Below, in pieces: positions 12,026-24,554 of a DNA stretch of 64,000 nucleotides (positions are counted from its first letter, which is position 1; every line of letters starts with the position of its first letter). This DNA comes from Gibbula magus. Its lineage: Eukaryota > Mollusca > Gastropoda > Trochida > Trochidae. Location of the stretch: assembly GCA_936450465.1 (NCBI GenBank), contig OW388300.1, positions 19,531,232-19,595,231 of the forward strand. Direction: 5' to 3'. The notes below the pieces were generated by a model. That model was given only the letters and a program-made list of their open reading frames with translations. It did not search any database and had not been told where the DNA came from. A program made the translations under genes and the position numbers.

Positions 12026-14370
12026 ATTATCAATCATAACAATTAAATTTTGATACAAAGCAAAATACAATGGCATGAAAACTGACAATGCATCCTGGAA
12101 ATAGCACTGTTTCTTGAAATGTAACAAACTAACTTTGGTTTATTTTTTAAACATCCAGGTAACTGCATTTACCCCGATATCGTAACAGTAATAACAGTAG
12201 ATTGTGCCATCTGCCCCACGTAACGTACACCACTGATCTGTATCTGTGTCCATCGACCAGGGACAGCGATGGAACAAATATCTGGTTGATTCACTCCGTT
12301 CTTATTTACTCTATAAATGTTGACTAAAATAATAATAACCGATTTAAATGTATATTAAATACTTTATTCAGATATAAAAACGAGTCGCTAAACCAAAAAC
12401 TCTATCAATTTTTAACACATTTCAATTAATATGTAAATGTCAAATATTTACATTTATTTAAAAATTGTCACTCTGTAAAATGAAAAAAAAGAATGAAAAC
12501 AAAATCCACACAATATCTCTTGTGGAATTCGTTCCAACGATGCATCTCGTAAAACCATGTGTTGTAATCCGAAGGTTTCCAATTGCATAAGTGACAGCCG
12601 AACATCCACGAGGAGCTCGTGCAGCGCCGACTGAAAGGGACACGCTGTACATTTCAAATGTACATCAATCACGTGTTGTAGTATTTAGTACCCTGCAAAT
12701 GTAACTAGCTACAATCAATAGCACAATTGATCCGGGGAAAGGTGAAGCATCACAATCGGCAGCTGCTGTTGTAAACATATATCTACACTGCTGCGGTGAC
12801 CTTTTCGAATAGATGCATCGTGCAATGAATTTAGTAGCAAGGAGCAGCGAAACAGAGCTTGTGCTTTTCGCAGTCAAATCAGATGGCTTTTGTAGTGTAA
12901 ATTTGACCTAACAATGGCTTGCCTCTGCGATGCGCGTTTCCATACATTATACATGCACTTTGCTCTGATTGATTTCTGTATTTTTTTTGCCTTAAAAATC
13001 AAGATGATTATTAAATTAAGGTTGTTGTTTTTTTTATCGTTGTAGTCATTAAAAATAAAATTATTTTCGAAATCTTTTACCAAGTTTATATAATTTTTAG
13101 AATATGTAATATTTAAGTATTTTTAAAAAATAATTCAAAAGTAAATGTAATTTTTTTTTAAAATGTTTAAAATTTGAAGAAAATAATGTTAAAAAAGGAT
13201 GTTATGAATCAACCACTCATTTTTATGCTTATATTTATTTTTCCGGACAAATATCAAGGTATTCATCGACACAAATAACACTCTGAGCACACCATGTAAT
13301 ACTAAGAATGCGTGTCAAACTGCATCTCCGTAACAAAATCAATACGGGCCTAATGCCGGAGTTCTAACAATATCTTAATGAGTTTGGTCCATCGCTGAAA
13401 GGTAGCGTAACTTATGACCGCATCGCAGAGACAAATCCAGCTTTGCGGTGTAAGGGAGATAACTGCGCTTCTTGTCAACCAAGTGCTTGCCACTGACGGC
13501 TTGACAATCGATTTTGTAGCTTGACTGCTGTAATTAGATAAGAGTAAATGCGAGGTACGTCTATATGTAGGTACATCCTTGTCAATGCGTTAAATGACGT
13601 CCTTATTGAACTGTAGCATATTATTTATTGATCTCTGGAAATAAAACAAATACTTTTTGTCGATCTGTTTGGTCACTGTGACTGTTAATTTTGGATGAGT
13701 GAGACTGTATTATACTTGGACATGACGCAATAACATATTTGATTTACTTTTATGGAGGAAAATAGATGAAACAAATTTCCATGTCATTATTTCTAGAAGT
13801 GATATTCAAATATTAGCTTGTTTACAAATTCAATTCTATAACGGGAATAAATATATCTAAATTTCATGTCATTTTTTAAATTGTTGCCCCGAACTAACTG
13901 TGGTTAGATTGGATCTTTAAAGGCGCTTTAGCACGTTTCTTTGCATGTTATCTTTTCTCAAATGTGTCATTTGCCAAAGTTGATGCAATATATTGTTACG
14001 TTAGAGGGTAAAACATCCATGTTGGCAGAAAATGTTGCGACGTAGCCTAAAGCGACAATTGTGTGGAACTATTCAATGCGAGAGGTAGATTTGTAAGTCT
14101 CATGCGAGTTTGATAGTTCAGCAGTCTCATTAAAATCATACCGTAATTAGGTGCACTAAGTTACATAATGTAACGTAGTGGAACATAATTGTGATCTGAT
14201 TTAATGAAATTGAGAGTTCAGATATTATAATGGTTCACCTTTTCGTCATTGTAACATATTTAAAACTCTGCACTGTGTCGTTAGGTATCGCTTTATCAGT
14301 CAGACATCTTGAAATACCTTCGAGCAACCATTTTAATGTGAACACCTTAAAATGACCGCTTGATGGGGAA
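12026..14370. other. Non-coding AT-rich DNA
   Basis: No gene supported. A short exon-like stretch at 12140-12290 (minus) is discussed as rejected. 14110-14210 shares GTAACGTAGTGGAACATAATTGTG-like sequence with 63750-63842. Confidence 0.45.
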
Positions 14371-14381
14371 TGGACTCGCAC

Positions 14382-14636
14382 ACAGGAACTCCATATCGTA
14401 AGTAAAATGTAGGTAAAACCAGGGACATTATATATAAGGTCCCTGGTAAAACGTAGGTAAAAAAACGACCCCCTACATAACATCGTAAGTAAAATGTAGG
14501 TAAAACGTAGGTAAAAAAACCTACCCCCTGTAGGTAAAAAAACCTACCCCCTATATAACATACTCTATGTTATATAGGGGGTAGTTTTTTTTACCTACGT
14601 TTTACCTACATTTTACTTACGATATCGAGTTCCTGT
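14382..14636. mobile_element. Mutator-like MITE with 10-bp TSD
   Basis: GGACTCGCAC is repeated at 14372-14381 and 14637-14646. Ends ACAGGAACTCCATATCGTAA and, reversed, ACAGGAACTCGATATCGTAA. Interior is made of GTAGGTAAAA repeats and a central palindrome TATATAACATA/TATGTTATATA. A 9-11 bp TSD with long TIRs is typical of Mutator-like elements. Confidence 0.8.
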
Positions 14637-14784
14637 GGACTCGCACGACTTAACAGAATCATGTCTATTTGTTTTAGAACTTTTTCTATTAATTCAGGAG
14701 TATTATTTAGCCTCTGGTAACATTTGTCTATCGTTTTGTGAGAGCGCTTTTATTATTTCAGTGAGAACGTCGTGCTTCAGTGCC

Positions 14785-15206
14785 TTTAAAGAGGCAGTAG
14801 CACGTTTTTTGCAATTTTTATTTTTTCAAATTTCCCATTTATATAATGATAGTTAATGCCATTTATATTTACTTTGGAGGGTAAAACATCTTATCACACA
14901 AACCAATTATCCGTAGCGGTAATAACGGTGTTGCGTATAAAGCAAAAATTGCATGGCGGCCATTTTATTGTGAACACATTTTATTATTTTGAAAGACAAA
15001 AACGATTCTCATGGTTTTCCGGAACATGTACACTTATTATTATTTTGAATGACAAAAACGATTCTCGTGGTTTTCCGGAACATGTACACTTATGTTTAAC
15101 TTGATTTTCTGAAAGAGAGAAGGGTGTTTTACTTTTGGTGACATTATTTTTCAAATTCTTTTCATCGACATATTTCAGCGAAAAAACGTGCTACAGCCCC
15201 TTTAAA
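14785..15206. mobile_element. TTAA-type MITE, full copy
   Basis: TIRs TTTAAAGAGGCAGTAGCACG and, reversed, TTTAAAGGGGCTGTAGCACG. TTAA at both ends fits piggyBac or Kolobok target choice. A 65-bp inner segment (FFGTCTTTCAAAATAA-side, ending at the two CCGGAACATGTACACTTAT blocks) is duplicated at 15010-15090. Confidence 0.75.
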
Positions 15207-16130
15207 CATGCAATAGTCATATGTTTGTTCACGGCGTGTCATGTTCTCTACATTGTTACATTTTACATCCAGGAATACTGCCTACATACAGCTAGTTAAT
15301 TTTAATACAGTTAAGTAATTGTACTTAATTGTACTCCAATGAAAATACGTTTCGCAGTATGACAGAGTTCAACTTGAATATAATAATTGAAACAACACAC
15401 TTTTAATTTTGTGACTTGTTATTTCATATAAAATAATAAAATTTATAATTCGATAATGATATATAATCATATACCGTAACAAATATAGACCTACATTGTA
15501 GGCTACAATGAAAAGGAACTGCATTTTGAAAGCACGGTCCTGGCAAACCAATAGAAAATAATCTTGCATCCGTTTTATTTCTACTGTGGCCTACATGTGA
15601 AGTCTGTTTTGAAAGCCAGCTAGAACGCATGCATTTCCCATCTGTTTTAAATTACATCCACCAAACATGCAGCGAGCGAGTTAGGTCGCGGGGGAGGTTA
15701 ACAGTCTAGTGGAGGAAAACATGTCGCGATAATGTGTGACCTTTGACCTGATAAGATGCAAAGGTCACTTGATTACATTTGACCTTTCAGAGCTTCTCTG
15801 CCCGATATGCATAGTACTGATCGAGCAAGTCTATCAAATTTGAACATTTTATTTATTTATTCAAACGTTTAATTTGAATATACATGGGGGAATTAAAGGG
15901 TCATACTACATTTTGCAATGAATATATGAAACATTTGATTGTGAATTCTAAGTTATCAACTTTAATTTATAATTTTTCAATACTTCATTATTAAATTTGT
16001 AGTGGTCCTTGGGGTTTATCAAACTAAAAGCCATTGTTGACTGCAGTGTCTTGAAATCAGATTTCCGGTGAACCCATTACGTGTTGTTCGTGCATGTATT
16101 GGTTGTTCCTTAAACGTATATATAAAAAAA
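15207..16130. other. Non-coding stretch with a DR1 site
   Basis: No gene seen. Holds the nuclear-receptor-like cluster at 15737-15790 described separately. Confidence 0.45.
15737..15749. promoter_or_regulatory. Perfect DR1 nuclear-receptor site
   Basis: TGACCTTTGACCT is two AGGTCA half-sites with one base between, the HNF4/RXR-type DR1. Two more half-sites lie within 45 bp (AAGGTCA at 15761, TGACCT at 15781). Confidence 0.4.
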
Positions 16131-16139
16131 CACATGTAC

Positions 16140-16500
16140 CGCCTTTCCTCTAATAGGAGCCGGTCCTCAAATAGGAGCCGGGTCTCTAATAGGGGCACGG
16201 TTTATATCGCATCAGTGATCACTCCATACTTAATAGATACGGTATTCACATATTTGTTCTCCGGCACTAAGTGGGTTAAACTACCACGCTAAATCCGGTT
16301 TACGTCACACGACGAGGAATTTGTGTTATTCTAAGAAATTTTAGTCAGTTATCAGAGGTTACCACGTGTATTGGTCAAACCTACAAATATAACAAGGGCT
16401 GGGCCTCAAATAAGAGCCGGGTCTCCAATAAGCGCCGGGGGTTAGATCCCTTACATGTTAATAAGGGCCCGGGCTTCTATAAGAGGAAATACGGTACACC
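16140..16500. repeat. AAGCGCCGGG / GAGGAAATACGGTA repeat family
   Basis: Several short units of the form CTCAAATAAGAGCCGGGTCT ending in AGAGGAAATACGGTA. Related pieces lie at 16858-16960, 18520-18560, 18905-18972 and 28451-28680. Probably a MITE with TACCGTATTTCCTCT ends. Confidence 0.55.
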
Positions 16501-16502
16501 GT

Positions 16503-16850
16503 TTTTTATTGAAAACGTATTTTATTCATTTAAGAAATGGATTTGGCACAAGTTGTGAAACTTATAGAAGCCCTCTCCACGTAATCAACATTAGTATTTA
16601 TGTATTAATTGAACCGTTGACTCTTTCAAATGAATTTATGAACATGGTGAAATATGTTTTCATTGACTGTTTGTGGAAGATTTGGATTTCCATACAGGAT
16701 TGTATTAAGATCAAATACTGCCTTTAAATTATAAAATCTTCGCTTTAATTCTTAACGGAAATTAGCATGTCTTGGACATGTCAAAAAGAAATGATAAACA
16801 TCTTCAACTAAAGCACCACAAATGCAAGATTTACTCTCAGATAAATTGAC
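16503..16850 (-). pseudogene. LINE ORF2 C-terminus and 3' UTR, broken
   Basis: Minus-strand frame from about 16845 reads a Cys-His motif (CICGALVEDVYHFFLTCP) typical of the end of LINE reverse-transcriptase proteins, then a stop and ELKRRFYNLKAVF in the same frame. The 3' UTR matches 11695-12025. It is flanked on both sides by copies of the GAGGAAATACGG repeat. Confidence 0.6.
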
Positions 16851-17358
16851 ACGTCAAACCTACAAATAAAACAAGGACCGAGCCTCAAATAAGCGCCGGG
16901 GGTTACATGTTAATAAGGGCCTGGGCTTCTATTAGAGGAAATACGGCACACCGTTGAACCGTTGAATGCCATAATATATTTTGTGTTTTGCAGTTTCTCT
17001 ACTAGATATGTTTAAGAGCAGATGTCTGTGATGACGAGTGCCCCAGTTAAATTGTTGCCCCTTAAATTGAAATTGTTCATCAAACAATTCTTCAAATCAT
17101 GTTGACAAATACTTATTGTGTACTGTACACTAATGCTTCACAACACAAGAACAGCAATATGTTATAAATCGACAGCCGACATGATCCCAAATGTAAAACT
17201 TGCTTCATTCGTAAACTTTTATGTACTAGCGGAGCAGCCCGCACAATGAAGTTGAGATGTAATGTTGCTACTCTATAGCACCCAGGGCCTTCTTCACAAA
17301 GCACTAAGATGATTGTAAGTCACAAAAGGACTCTTAGTGTAATGTTAAAGAATGGGAA

Positions 17359-17721
17359 CTAAAGGGGCAGTAGCACATTTTTTCTCTAAAAGTTTTGATG
17401 AAATGTTTTTGAAAAATAATGTCACCAATAGTAAAACACCCTTCTCTCTTCGGAAAATCAGGTTTAAAATGAGTGTAAATTTATCGGTAAAGCCACGGGA
17501 ATAGTTTTTGTCATTCGAAATAATAAAATATGTTCACAATCAAATGGCCGCCATGCAATTTTTGCTTTATACGCAACACCGCTATTACCCCTATGGATAA
17601 TTGGTTTGTGTAATAAGATGTTTTACTCTCTAAAGTAAATACAATTGTCATAAACTGTAAATATATATATGAGAAATTTGAAAAAATAAAATTTGCAAAA
17701 AACGTGCTACTGCCTCTTTAA
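17359..17721. mobile_element. TTAA-type MITE, reverse copy
   Basis: AAAGGGGCAGTAGCACATTT at the left and AACGTGCTACTGCCTCTTTA at the right; interior is the inverse of the 14785-15206 copy. Confidence 0.75.
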
Positions 17722-18760
17722 GGTTAACCTTATAGTAACAATTGTAGTGTGATAGTTCGCCAAGATCAATAACTCTGCGAGGTCCGTTTCAGTCTGGTTA
17801 AAATCGACATTGATCCGAGGAATAAGATGTGCAAAATAATGCATCTGCCGGGAAACGAACATGTTCTGTAGATTCCTCGCCACAAGGACGGTTTGGCGAG
17901 GAAACCTCCAAACGATATGAGGTCGTATCCCGGTAGTGTCACTATTTTGCAATTTTTATTCCTCGGAAAACCGTCGATTTTAATCAGACTGGGTCCATTC
18001 GATCTGATTTTAAAATGATTTATTATTTTACAACATATAATAAAATAAATTGCCATCCAAACATTTCTGACATACCACATCAGAAACTTGCAACTAAAAA
18101 ATATGCTCCTGTTTATCTTCTTGAATGGCGTATCACATCGTTATAGTCTCAAAATGAAAGAAGTCAAATGACACACGCATCGGTCAGACAGACAGACAAT
18201 TTTTCTATTCGAGTCTCACTTCTGTACATCAAAATATTAAATATATACGTGTTGGCATAAAATACAGATAAAAGTACAGAACCACTCAATATGAGTTATG
18301 AGAGACCAACATATAAAATTCGTAAAATAATAACTAGCTTCAATAAAAGCATAAACAGAATAATAGTTTACGAAAATAACAAGTGTTTCCTTCTTTGTAG
18401 AATTAAAAAGCAGGTTTTGGCAAAATAGTAAAACAGGTCAGCACTTTGACATAAACATTGTTTCAAAATCTGTTAAGATATAAGCATTAACAGCCTGAGA
18501 CGATAAACATTTAAAAAGGCCTCCCGCAGCCCCGGCTTCTGTTCGAGACCCGGCTTCTATTCATTTTCTTGCATATAAATCACCCAACTAACAAACATAT
18601 AGAAATACAAACATGACAAACTTTCTTGAATATGAATTTGTTTTGGTGAATATTTATTCATTATTGAATGGAAGAATGTTTTCTTTAAGAGACATACGTT
18701 AACACATATACATTGCCTTTAAAAATCATTGCCTTTAAGATTTCTTACTCTCTTCTGTAT
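17722..18760. other. Non-coding stretch
   Basis: No gene seen. A small inverted repeat around 17780-17990 (GTCTGGTTAAAATCGAC and its inverse) suggests a decayed foldback element. Confidence 0.4.
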
Positions 18761-18769
18761 ATATTGTGT

Positions 18770-18890
18770 TATGGATTTTAGCCTTGTCAAATAGTTGTTG
18801 ATTACGTGGAGAGGGCTTCTATAAGTTTCACAACTTGTGACCAATCCATTTCTTAAATGAATAAAATATGTTTTCAATCAATCAAAAAAT
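18770..18890 (+). mobile_element. LINE 3' end, copy 3
   Basis: Inverse of 16503-16600, ending AATAAAATATGTTTTCAATC. Confidence 0.6.
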
Positions 18891-19609
18891 GCCTTTGCTC
18901 ATCTTATAACACGGCGTCGAATCGAGACCCAGCCTCAATTCGGGGCCCGGTGTCTATTAGAGGAAATACGGTATGTAATAACTATATGTGTGCCACGTTG
19001 CTTTAATTTATGCCTACATATATGTTCTTCGTTAGTGATATGGTTATTCAGACAAGAAAGGAATGATGACAGACAGACAGATGGTTTATCTGAGTCTCAC
19101 CTCACAACAAAGTACTAAACTAACATATAGTCCCTGAAAAAATGATTGTATTTACTGATATTTTATTTTTCAATATTTGATAGGAAATAAAAATGGGAGA
19201 CCTGAACAATACTTAATTTCCAAGAGCTGAGGCAACTAGACTGGCCAACATTTCTTAGACTTTTGAAGGCTCCATTAAATTTGTGATCTAGGGTCTGGAT
19301 GACAGACTAAATAACGTACATATATAAATACAAAGTAAAATGACATTTAAATGGGCCACTAACGTAAAACAAAAATATAAACACAGAAATTAAATACTTT
19401 AATACAGAGTATAAATGTCCATACATAAAATGTTAATCTATCCATTTAAAATATGATACATTTTTGGAAAAATAGAGAGAAACATTGACAGACCAACAGG
19501 TTGATGGCCGGCGAAGCCTACTTCACGACATTCCTCGACTGAATAAAGGAAACCTTGGCGGTATGGTCCGGCGCTACTTTATCAACTGTGATGTGTTTGT
19601 AGATCAAAG

Positions 19610-19700
19610 GTAACCTCCATAACTTCTACAGACTAAAACAACACAGTTCAGGGTCCATTGCACATGGTCATTACCTCAAGCAAGAATGGACCAAATACTC
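19610..19700. repeat. Repeat shared with 44098-44185
   Basis: AACAACACAGTTCAGGGTCC and flanks occur at both places. Nature unknown. Confidence 0.6.
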
Positions 19701-19718
19701 AAAGGGTCACACTTATAA

Positions 19719-19892
19719 GTAGTAGGGAGGCCTGCATACTCCCAAATTTACTCCTAAATTTATTGATTGGCTATTTTTTGGCTATTTTCTTGGATATTTT
19801 AATTTGGCTATTTTCTTGGATATTTTAATTTGGATATTTTTTGGATATTTTTTAATTAGGGCTTGTATAGGATATTTATGGAGTGGACCGAA
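19719..19892 (+). repeat. Left terminal inverted repeat
   Basis: 174 bp with internal short repeats of the type GGCTATTTTCTTGGATATTT. It runs into the first codons of the ORF at 19878. Confidence 0.85.
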
Positions 19893-20836
19893 AATTCGGT
19901 CAAACTGTTAGGTCGTCAAATGTATCCAACCCGATCTCAACATTTTATGCAAACATTTGAAGAGGCTACGAGCGAACCCTATGGCCATCTTTTAATTGAT
20001 TTAAAACCTGATACACCAGCAGACGAAAGACTTCGTCCTAATGGCTGTAAAGTGAGTAGTTTGGAAAACCATCCTCAGAAAGAGTCTACCCTCCGAAGCG
20101 TGCAGACGTGTGCCGAAAATCTCTGCGATATGCCTTCTTGCGATAGTTGTGGAATAGTCTTCCGGACCTCATGAAACACAGAAAAACCTGGTGTCCTGGG
20201 AATGAAAGTTCACCTTCACCTCCCGGAATTGCCAATGAGCCAATGAAACGAAAGTTTGATGACGCCTTTCCCCCAAAGAAATCTCTAGAAAGCTGTTGTT
20301 ATTGTGGACAGGTGTTTCTAAATAGTATTTGTTTACAGAAACATCTCCACGATAAGCAATGCCCAGAAGTGGAAAAGGATGATATTGATGATGATGATGA
20401 TGACATGAAGATATTTCATAATAAATTACAAAAGACTAGCAAAGATAGTGAAGAAGAGGTTATAAGAAGTTTGATAAAGAGAGTTGGTCGGGAGAATGAA
20501 GATCTATTGAATATAAAGAGACAGCGGTATGAAAAGCTAAACATGTCAGGAGATATGATTGAAAATAAAATGAATAATATAGTTTGGAGAAAATTCAAAG
20601 AAATGTATGGGCAAGTTGTTGCCTATGTCTTTGGCTTGAGGCATGGTCCCAATACCTTGGACATTCTTAACTCTATGGAAGACACAGCTAAAAATATGAT
20701 TGAACAAGTTATTTCCAAACTCTACAAGTACAAGCCATGGATCATGGAAATCATAAAAGATGTTGATGATGACAGTGATGACGAATCTGAAGACGGTAGT
20801 GAGGATGAGGAAGAAGAAGAAGAAGTAGCTCAATAG
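19878..20836 (+). pseudogene. Zinc-finger protein of the TIR element, frameshifted
   Basis: Family not recognised. Two overlapping frames make up one gene: 19878-20174 (ATG at 19878) ends inside a Cys-x2-Cys finger (CDSCGIVF), and the frame open over 20147-20836 carries on with the His/Cys half (LMKHRKTWC). The break is a frame change near 20155-20165. The second frame has another finger (CCYCGQVF, then H and C about 12-18 residues on), a basic KRKF patch, a conserved-looking block around WRKFKEMYGQ, and an acidic tail of Asp/Glu/Ser. DNA or nucleoprotein binding is inferred. An intron or programmed shift could also join the frames, though no splice sites are obvious. Confidence 0.6.
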
Positions 20837-21135
20837 ACATTCGTGGTTGTAAAGAAGACTTAGGGAGTGTTCCTAGCCTTAAGTCTTCTCATTGAAACGG
20901 GGCAAATAAAATGTGTGAAGATTAATATTCGTTTTGTTATTACTATATAGCAATTGTCACATATAATCTCGGAATGTGAAAACAGATAAATTAACCACAT
21001 TTTCTGCAGGGCAAACTCACTATACTGGACGTCTTCCAAATTTATGTAGTTACGTGAAGTGTACCTTTATTATACACCAGGGTCACTTCTTTCCATGGTA
21101 CCAAGAGCATGTTTGACCTTTATGACTAGTTAACA

Positions 21136-21295
<160 letters not shown>

Positions 21296-22024
21296 AATTG
21301 TTGAATAACATAAAATGATTGCCATGTAATATAACCTAACTACAATATTTCAGATACTTTTTCAACCATAATGACATCTTATAAATTTCATTTAACACAT
21401 TTCATTAAATACATCTAATATAGGATATGTACCTCAAATGGTGTATGTATGTTAATTGAAGGATTAGAATAAATTCAACTTTAGTATTACTGTCTAAAAT
21501 TATGTAAAACCATTATCAAATGACATTTCAAGCATTTACATCCATCTGCCCATTGTCTTACATTTCTGAAGAATGCATTATGTGATAAAAGGAAAATGAC
21601 CACAGAGTTTTCATTGTTGCTCTCTCAGTTCTTATAACTGAAAACTTGCTTCTTGCTTTCGCTAGAAGTTTCGGCCTAGAATTATAACTTGCGCTATGGG
21701 GAAAAGGTACCAGGTCTTCATGCCTAAAATTAACACACAAACAGCAGAATGATCAGTCAAATAAATGTCATTAACATATTTAACAGTACATCATATTCAA
21801 TACAAAAGGTGATATATAAATAGAATACAGAACAACTTCAACTCCATTAATAATAATAGTTACATAAGTCCATATTACAATAAACATACATGATAGTCAC
21901 TTATTCAAATATGCAACAATTGTAATACAGAATATCAATTCAACATTCATACGATATAGTTAGAATTCACCTTAAGATTCAATATAGAAATAGTAACATT
22001 ATTCTTGAACAATGACATTTTTGA

Positions 22025-22198
22025 TTCGGTCCACTCCATAAATATCCTATACAAGCCCTAATTAAAAAATATCCAAAAAATATCCAAATTAAAATATCCA
22101 AGAAAATATCCAAATTAAAATATCCAAGAAAATAGCCAAAAAATAGCCAATCAATAAATTTAGGAGTAAATTTGGGAGTATGCAGGCCTCCCTACTAC
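22025..22198 (-). repeat. Right terminal inverted repeat
   Basis: Inverted copy of 19719-19892, same length, few differences by eye. Confidence 0.85.
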
Positions 22199-23300
22199 TC
22201 TTATAACAAGTCAAACAAGTTTAGGACGAAAATTATGTATTGGGGAAATAAATGTATATCCATGGGAAAAAACACACACGTGAATATTCTTTATTTGGTA
22301 AAAACAACACAAACGTCACACGATTTTCATACGCATTAAATTATATACACATCATCACGTTTAGCTATATAGTATTACAAGCAAGTAAATTTGAATAAAC
22401 ATAATGCAATGTGTGATATGTTGCTGAAGTAGGTGTATCAATTGATGGATGGACAAAATAGAATTATTATCCTTTACGTGTAATGTCAAATGCTGAACAT
22501 ACAAGAAGAAACTTATATTAGTCCTCTATAACATTACCACTACATCATCTACAGCATCTGTCTAGATTAACTTTTTTATATCCATATATTTTGCAATTAA
22601 TTAGCTCATGAGATAAATAGTGGAAATGCGCTCAAGATATTCTAAAATTGAAAACATTAACTCCTTGTAAATAACGTTCAGTAAAGTGCTAAAGATTGAG
22701 TAATATTTACATTCGGTATATGTCGAAATGGTTCCTAGCCATTTTAAATTTTTTTAAATCTTTACATTAATTAACTGACAAATGTTGTGAGGAACATTCA
22801 ATATTTTAATTTTGTTCCCACTTAAGATGAATGCATCACGTTTTCGGCAATTTGTAACTTCATCTGTTTTTCATTTTTAAACTCAAAGCTGTCAGTCTCT
22901 CGGTCACGATCTAAAGACTAAAATTGTAATGAAATCATAAAAATCCGGAAAGAGTTTTATCTCAAATGTTTTGTTGAATTGAGTCCTTTAAGTTGTTGTT
23001 TGTTTGCATATTATGTCACCCTCTATACTGCATTAATGACTGTTATAAAATGTCATAGTTAATCTGCGTCAAGTTTGTTATCACACATGACCTTCAAAAT
23101 CCATTAAAAAGAATGCGTAAACGAATATCTGTATTTTTTTTTAAATTAGTAAATTTTCAAAAATTATAATGCAAATAGTAAAATCTTCCGGCTAATCACT
23201 TATCCGCTACCATTAGGTATTATACCGTCATTTTGTACCTCATAAGCCGAGGATCTCGGCCTGAGCGTGATAAAGTTCTGTTATGTTCTATTGGCAAGGA
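22199..23300. other. Non-coding AT-rich DNA
   Basis: Nothing recognised. Confidence 0.45.
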
Positions 23301-23422
23301 TATGGCCATCCTCGGTTACCCATGGTTTTATATATGCTCCGTTACTCTCCACTTTATATATAGCGATATAGTGGAGAGTAACGGAGCATATATAAAACCA
23401 TGGGTAACCGAGGATGGCCATA
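23301..23422. repeat. Perfect 53-bp inverted repeat
   Basis: 23301-23353 is the exact inverse of 23370-23422, with a 16-nt loop. A single arm of the same element (46 of 47 bases or so) stands alone at 53300-53346. Confidence 0.92.
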
Positions 23423-24360
23423 TGGCTTGCGTCCCATAGCTATTGAAGCACTCGTAAAATATGTTTGACATCATAGAAAACGTATATATGACAGTTTCCA
23501 TAATAAATATGCTCCTGTTTGGCCCGTTAGGGATTTTCGGAATGTTCTTGACGGAATCGGTTTTGTTTAGCGATTTTATCCTTTAAAAAATTATCTTTAA
23601 ATACTTATTTTACAATATTTAATTTAGTTTTATAAAATAATTAAGCCATCGTTAACCTCAGCTAAAGGATTTCAACCAGATGGATATTGTTTATGGAATA
23701 AACGATGAGTTATTGTGAGAATGTGGTTAAAATTGTATATTTATAATTACAGGCCCCTAAGTAATTGAAGAATAGCGTCATTTTTTAAAGAAAATCCCCC
23801 AAATTTGACAAACCGCGTCTGTAGCCTAACAGAAACGCCTCCTTTCTTGAAAGAAACGCAGCAATTGTTTTATAGAACTACATGGTGACAAATCCAAACG
23901 TATATAACATTCTTTCTCTTCCTCGCGTCAAAAGAGGGCAAAATTTAAAACAAAACTTTGCTCTTGTTTAAATGAACAGTCAAAGTACAGAATTAAATAA
24001 GAAAATCATAATATTTTACTTAATTTTTGATTGTTTAAAAAATCCGGCAACATTTTGTTTTCGGAGGATCAATGTTGAGTACCAATTAATCACCAAACTC
24101 ATGGATACGTAAAGTCGTAAACCAACTTAAAATTTGTTACCCGCCTAAAAAGCTGTCTTTAACAAAAAAAAAAGTAGCCTCAATTGTCAATCTCGTCTCT
24201 AATAATATGATTCTCCAGTGATAAAAGACTTTGACGCAGGAGTTGTAACAGCACTGTGAGGAGTTTGGTAAATTGTAACCAACAATATTTTAGAGGCATG
24301 CAACACGATCCTTTTCTTAGAGTTATCTACCTTTGTTTTTTTTTTTGAGTGGGTTATTAA

Positions 24361-24368
24361 TCACGTGA
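24361..24368. promoter_or_regulatory. CLEAR-like E-box TCACGTGA upstream of GLB1-like
   Basis: The palindrome TCACGTGA lies about 140 bp before the GLB1-like start codon. It matches the core of the CLEAR element bound by TFEB/MITF factors, which control lysosomal genes including GLB1 in vertebrates. One site in AT-rich DNA can occur by chance; control by TFEB is inference. Confidence 0.35.
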
Positions 24369-24503
24369 AGCACGGAAGAATCGAATATTAACATGTCATA
24401 TGACGATGTCATGTGCTTTCCATAATGCAAACCTCGCAGAAATAGATAACTCATTTACACTAGAAAGTTTATATTTATAATAGATTCTGTATAAGGCTAC
24501 AAT

Positions 24504-24554
24504 ATGACGTTGAAAATCATCAATTTCCTGGTGACTGCAGCATCCATTTTGCAT
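24504..24554 (+). CDS. GLB1-like: GLB1-like exon 1: start and signal peptide
   Basis: Seventeen codons from ATG give a short hydrophobic leader ([12 protein letters not shown]), ended by a consensus GTAAGT donor at 24555. Exon 2 continues in phase 0. This is the only ATG-led exon ahead of exon 2 that gives a leader in the right phase. Confidence 0.8.

Noticed and set aside
12140..12300. Exon-like minus-strand stretch, two overlapping open frames, one faintly like a tectonin repeat (VPGRWTQI)
   Set aside because: Neither frame has a convincing partner exon and the family motif is incomplete; possibly a very old pseudo-exon.
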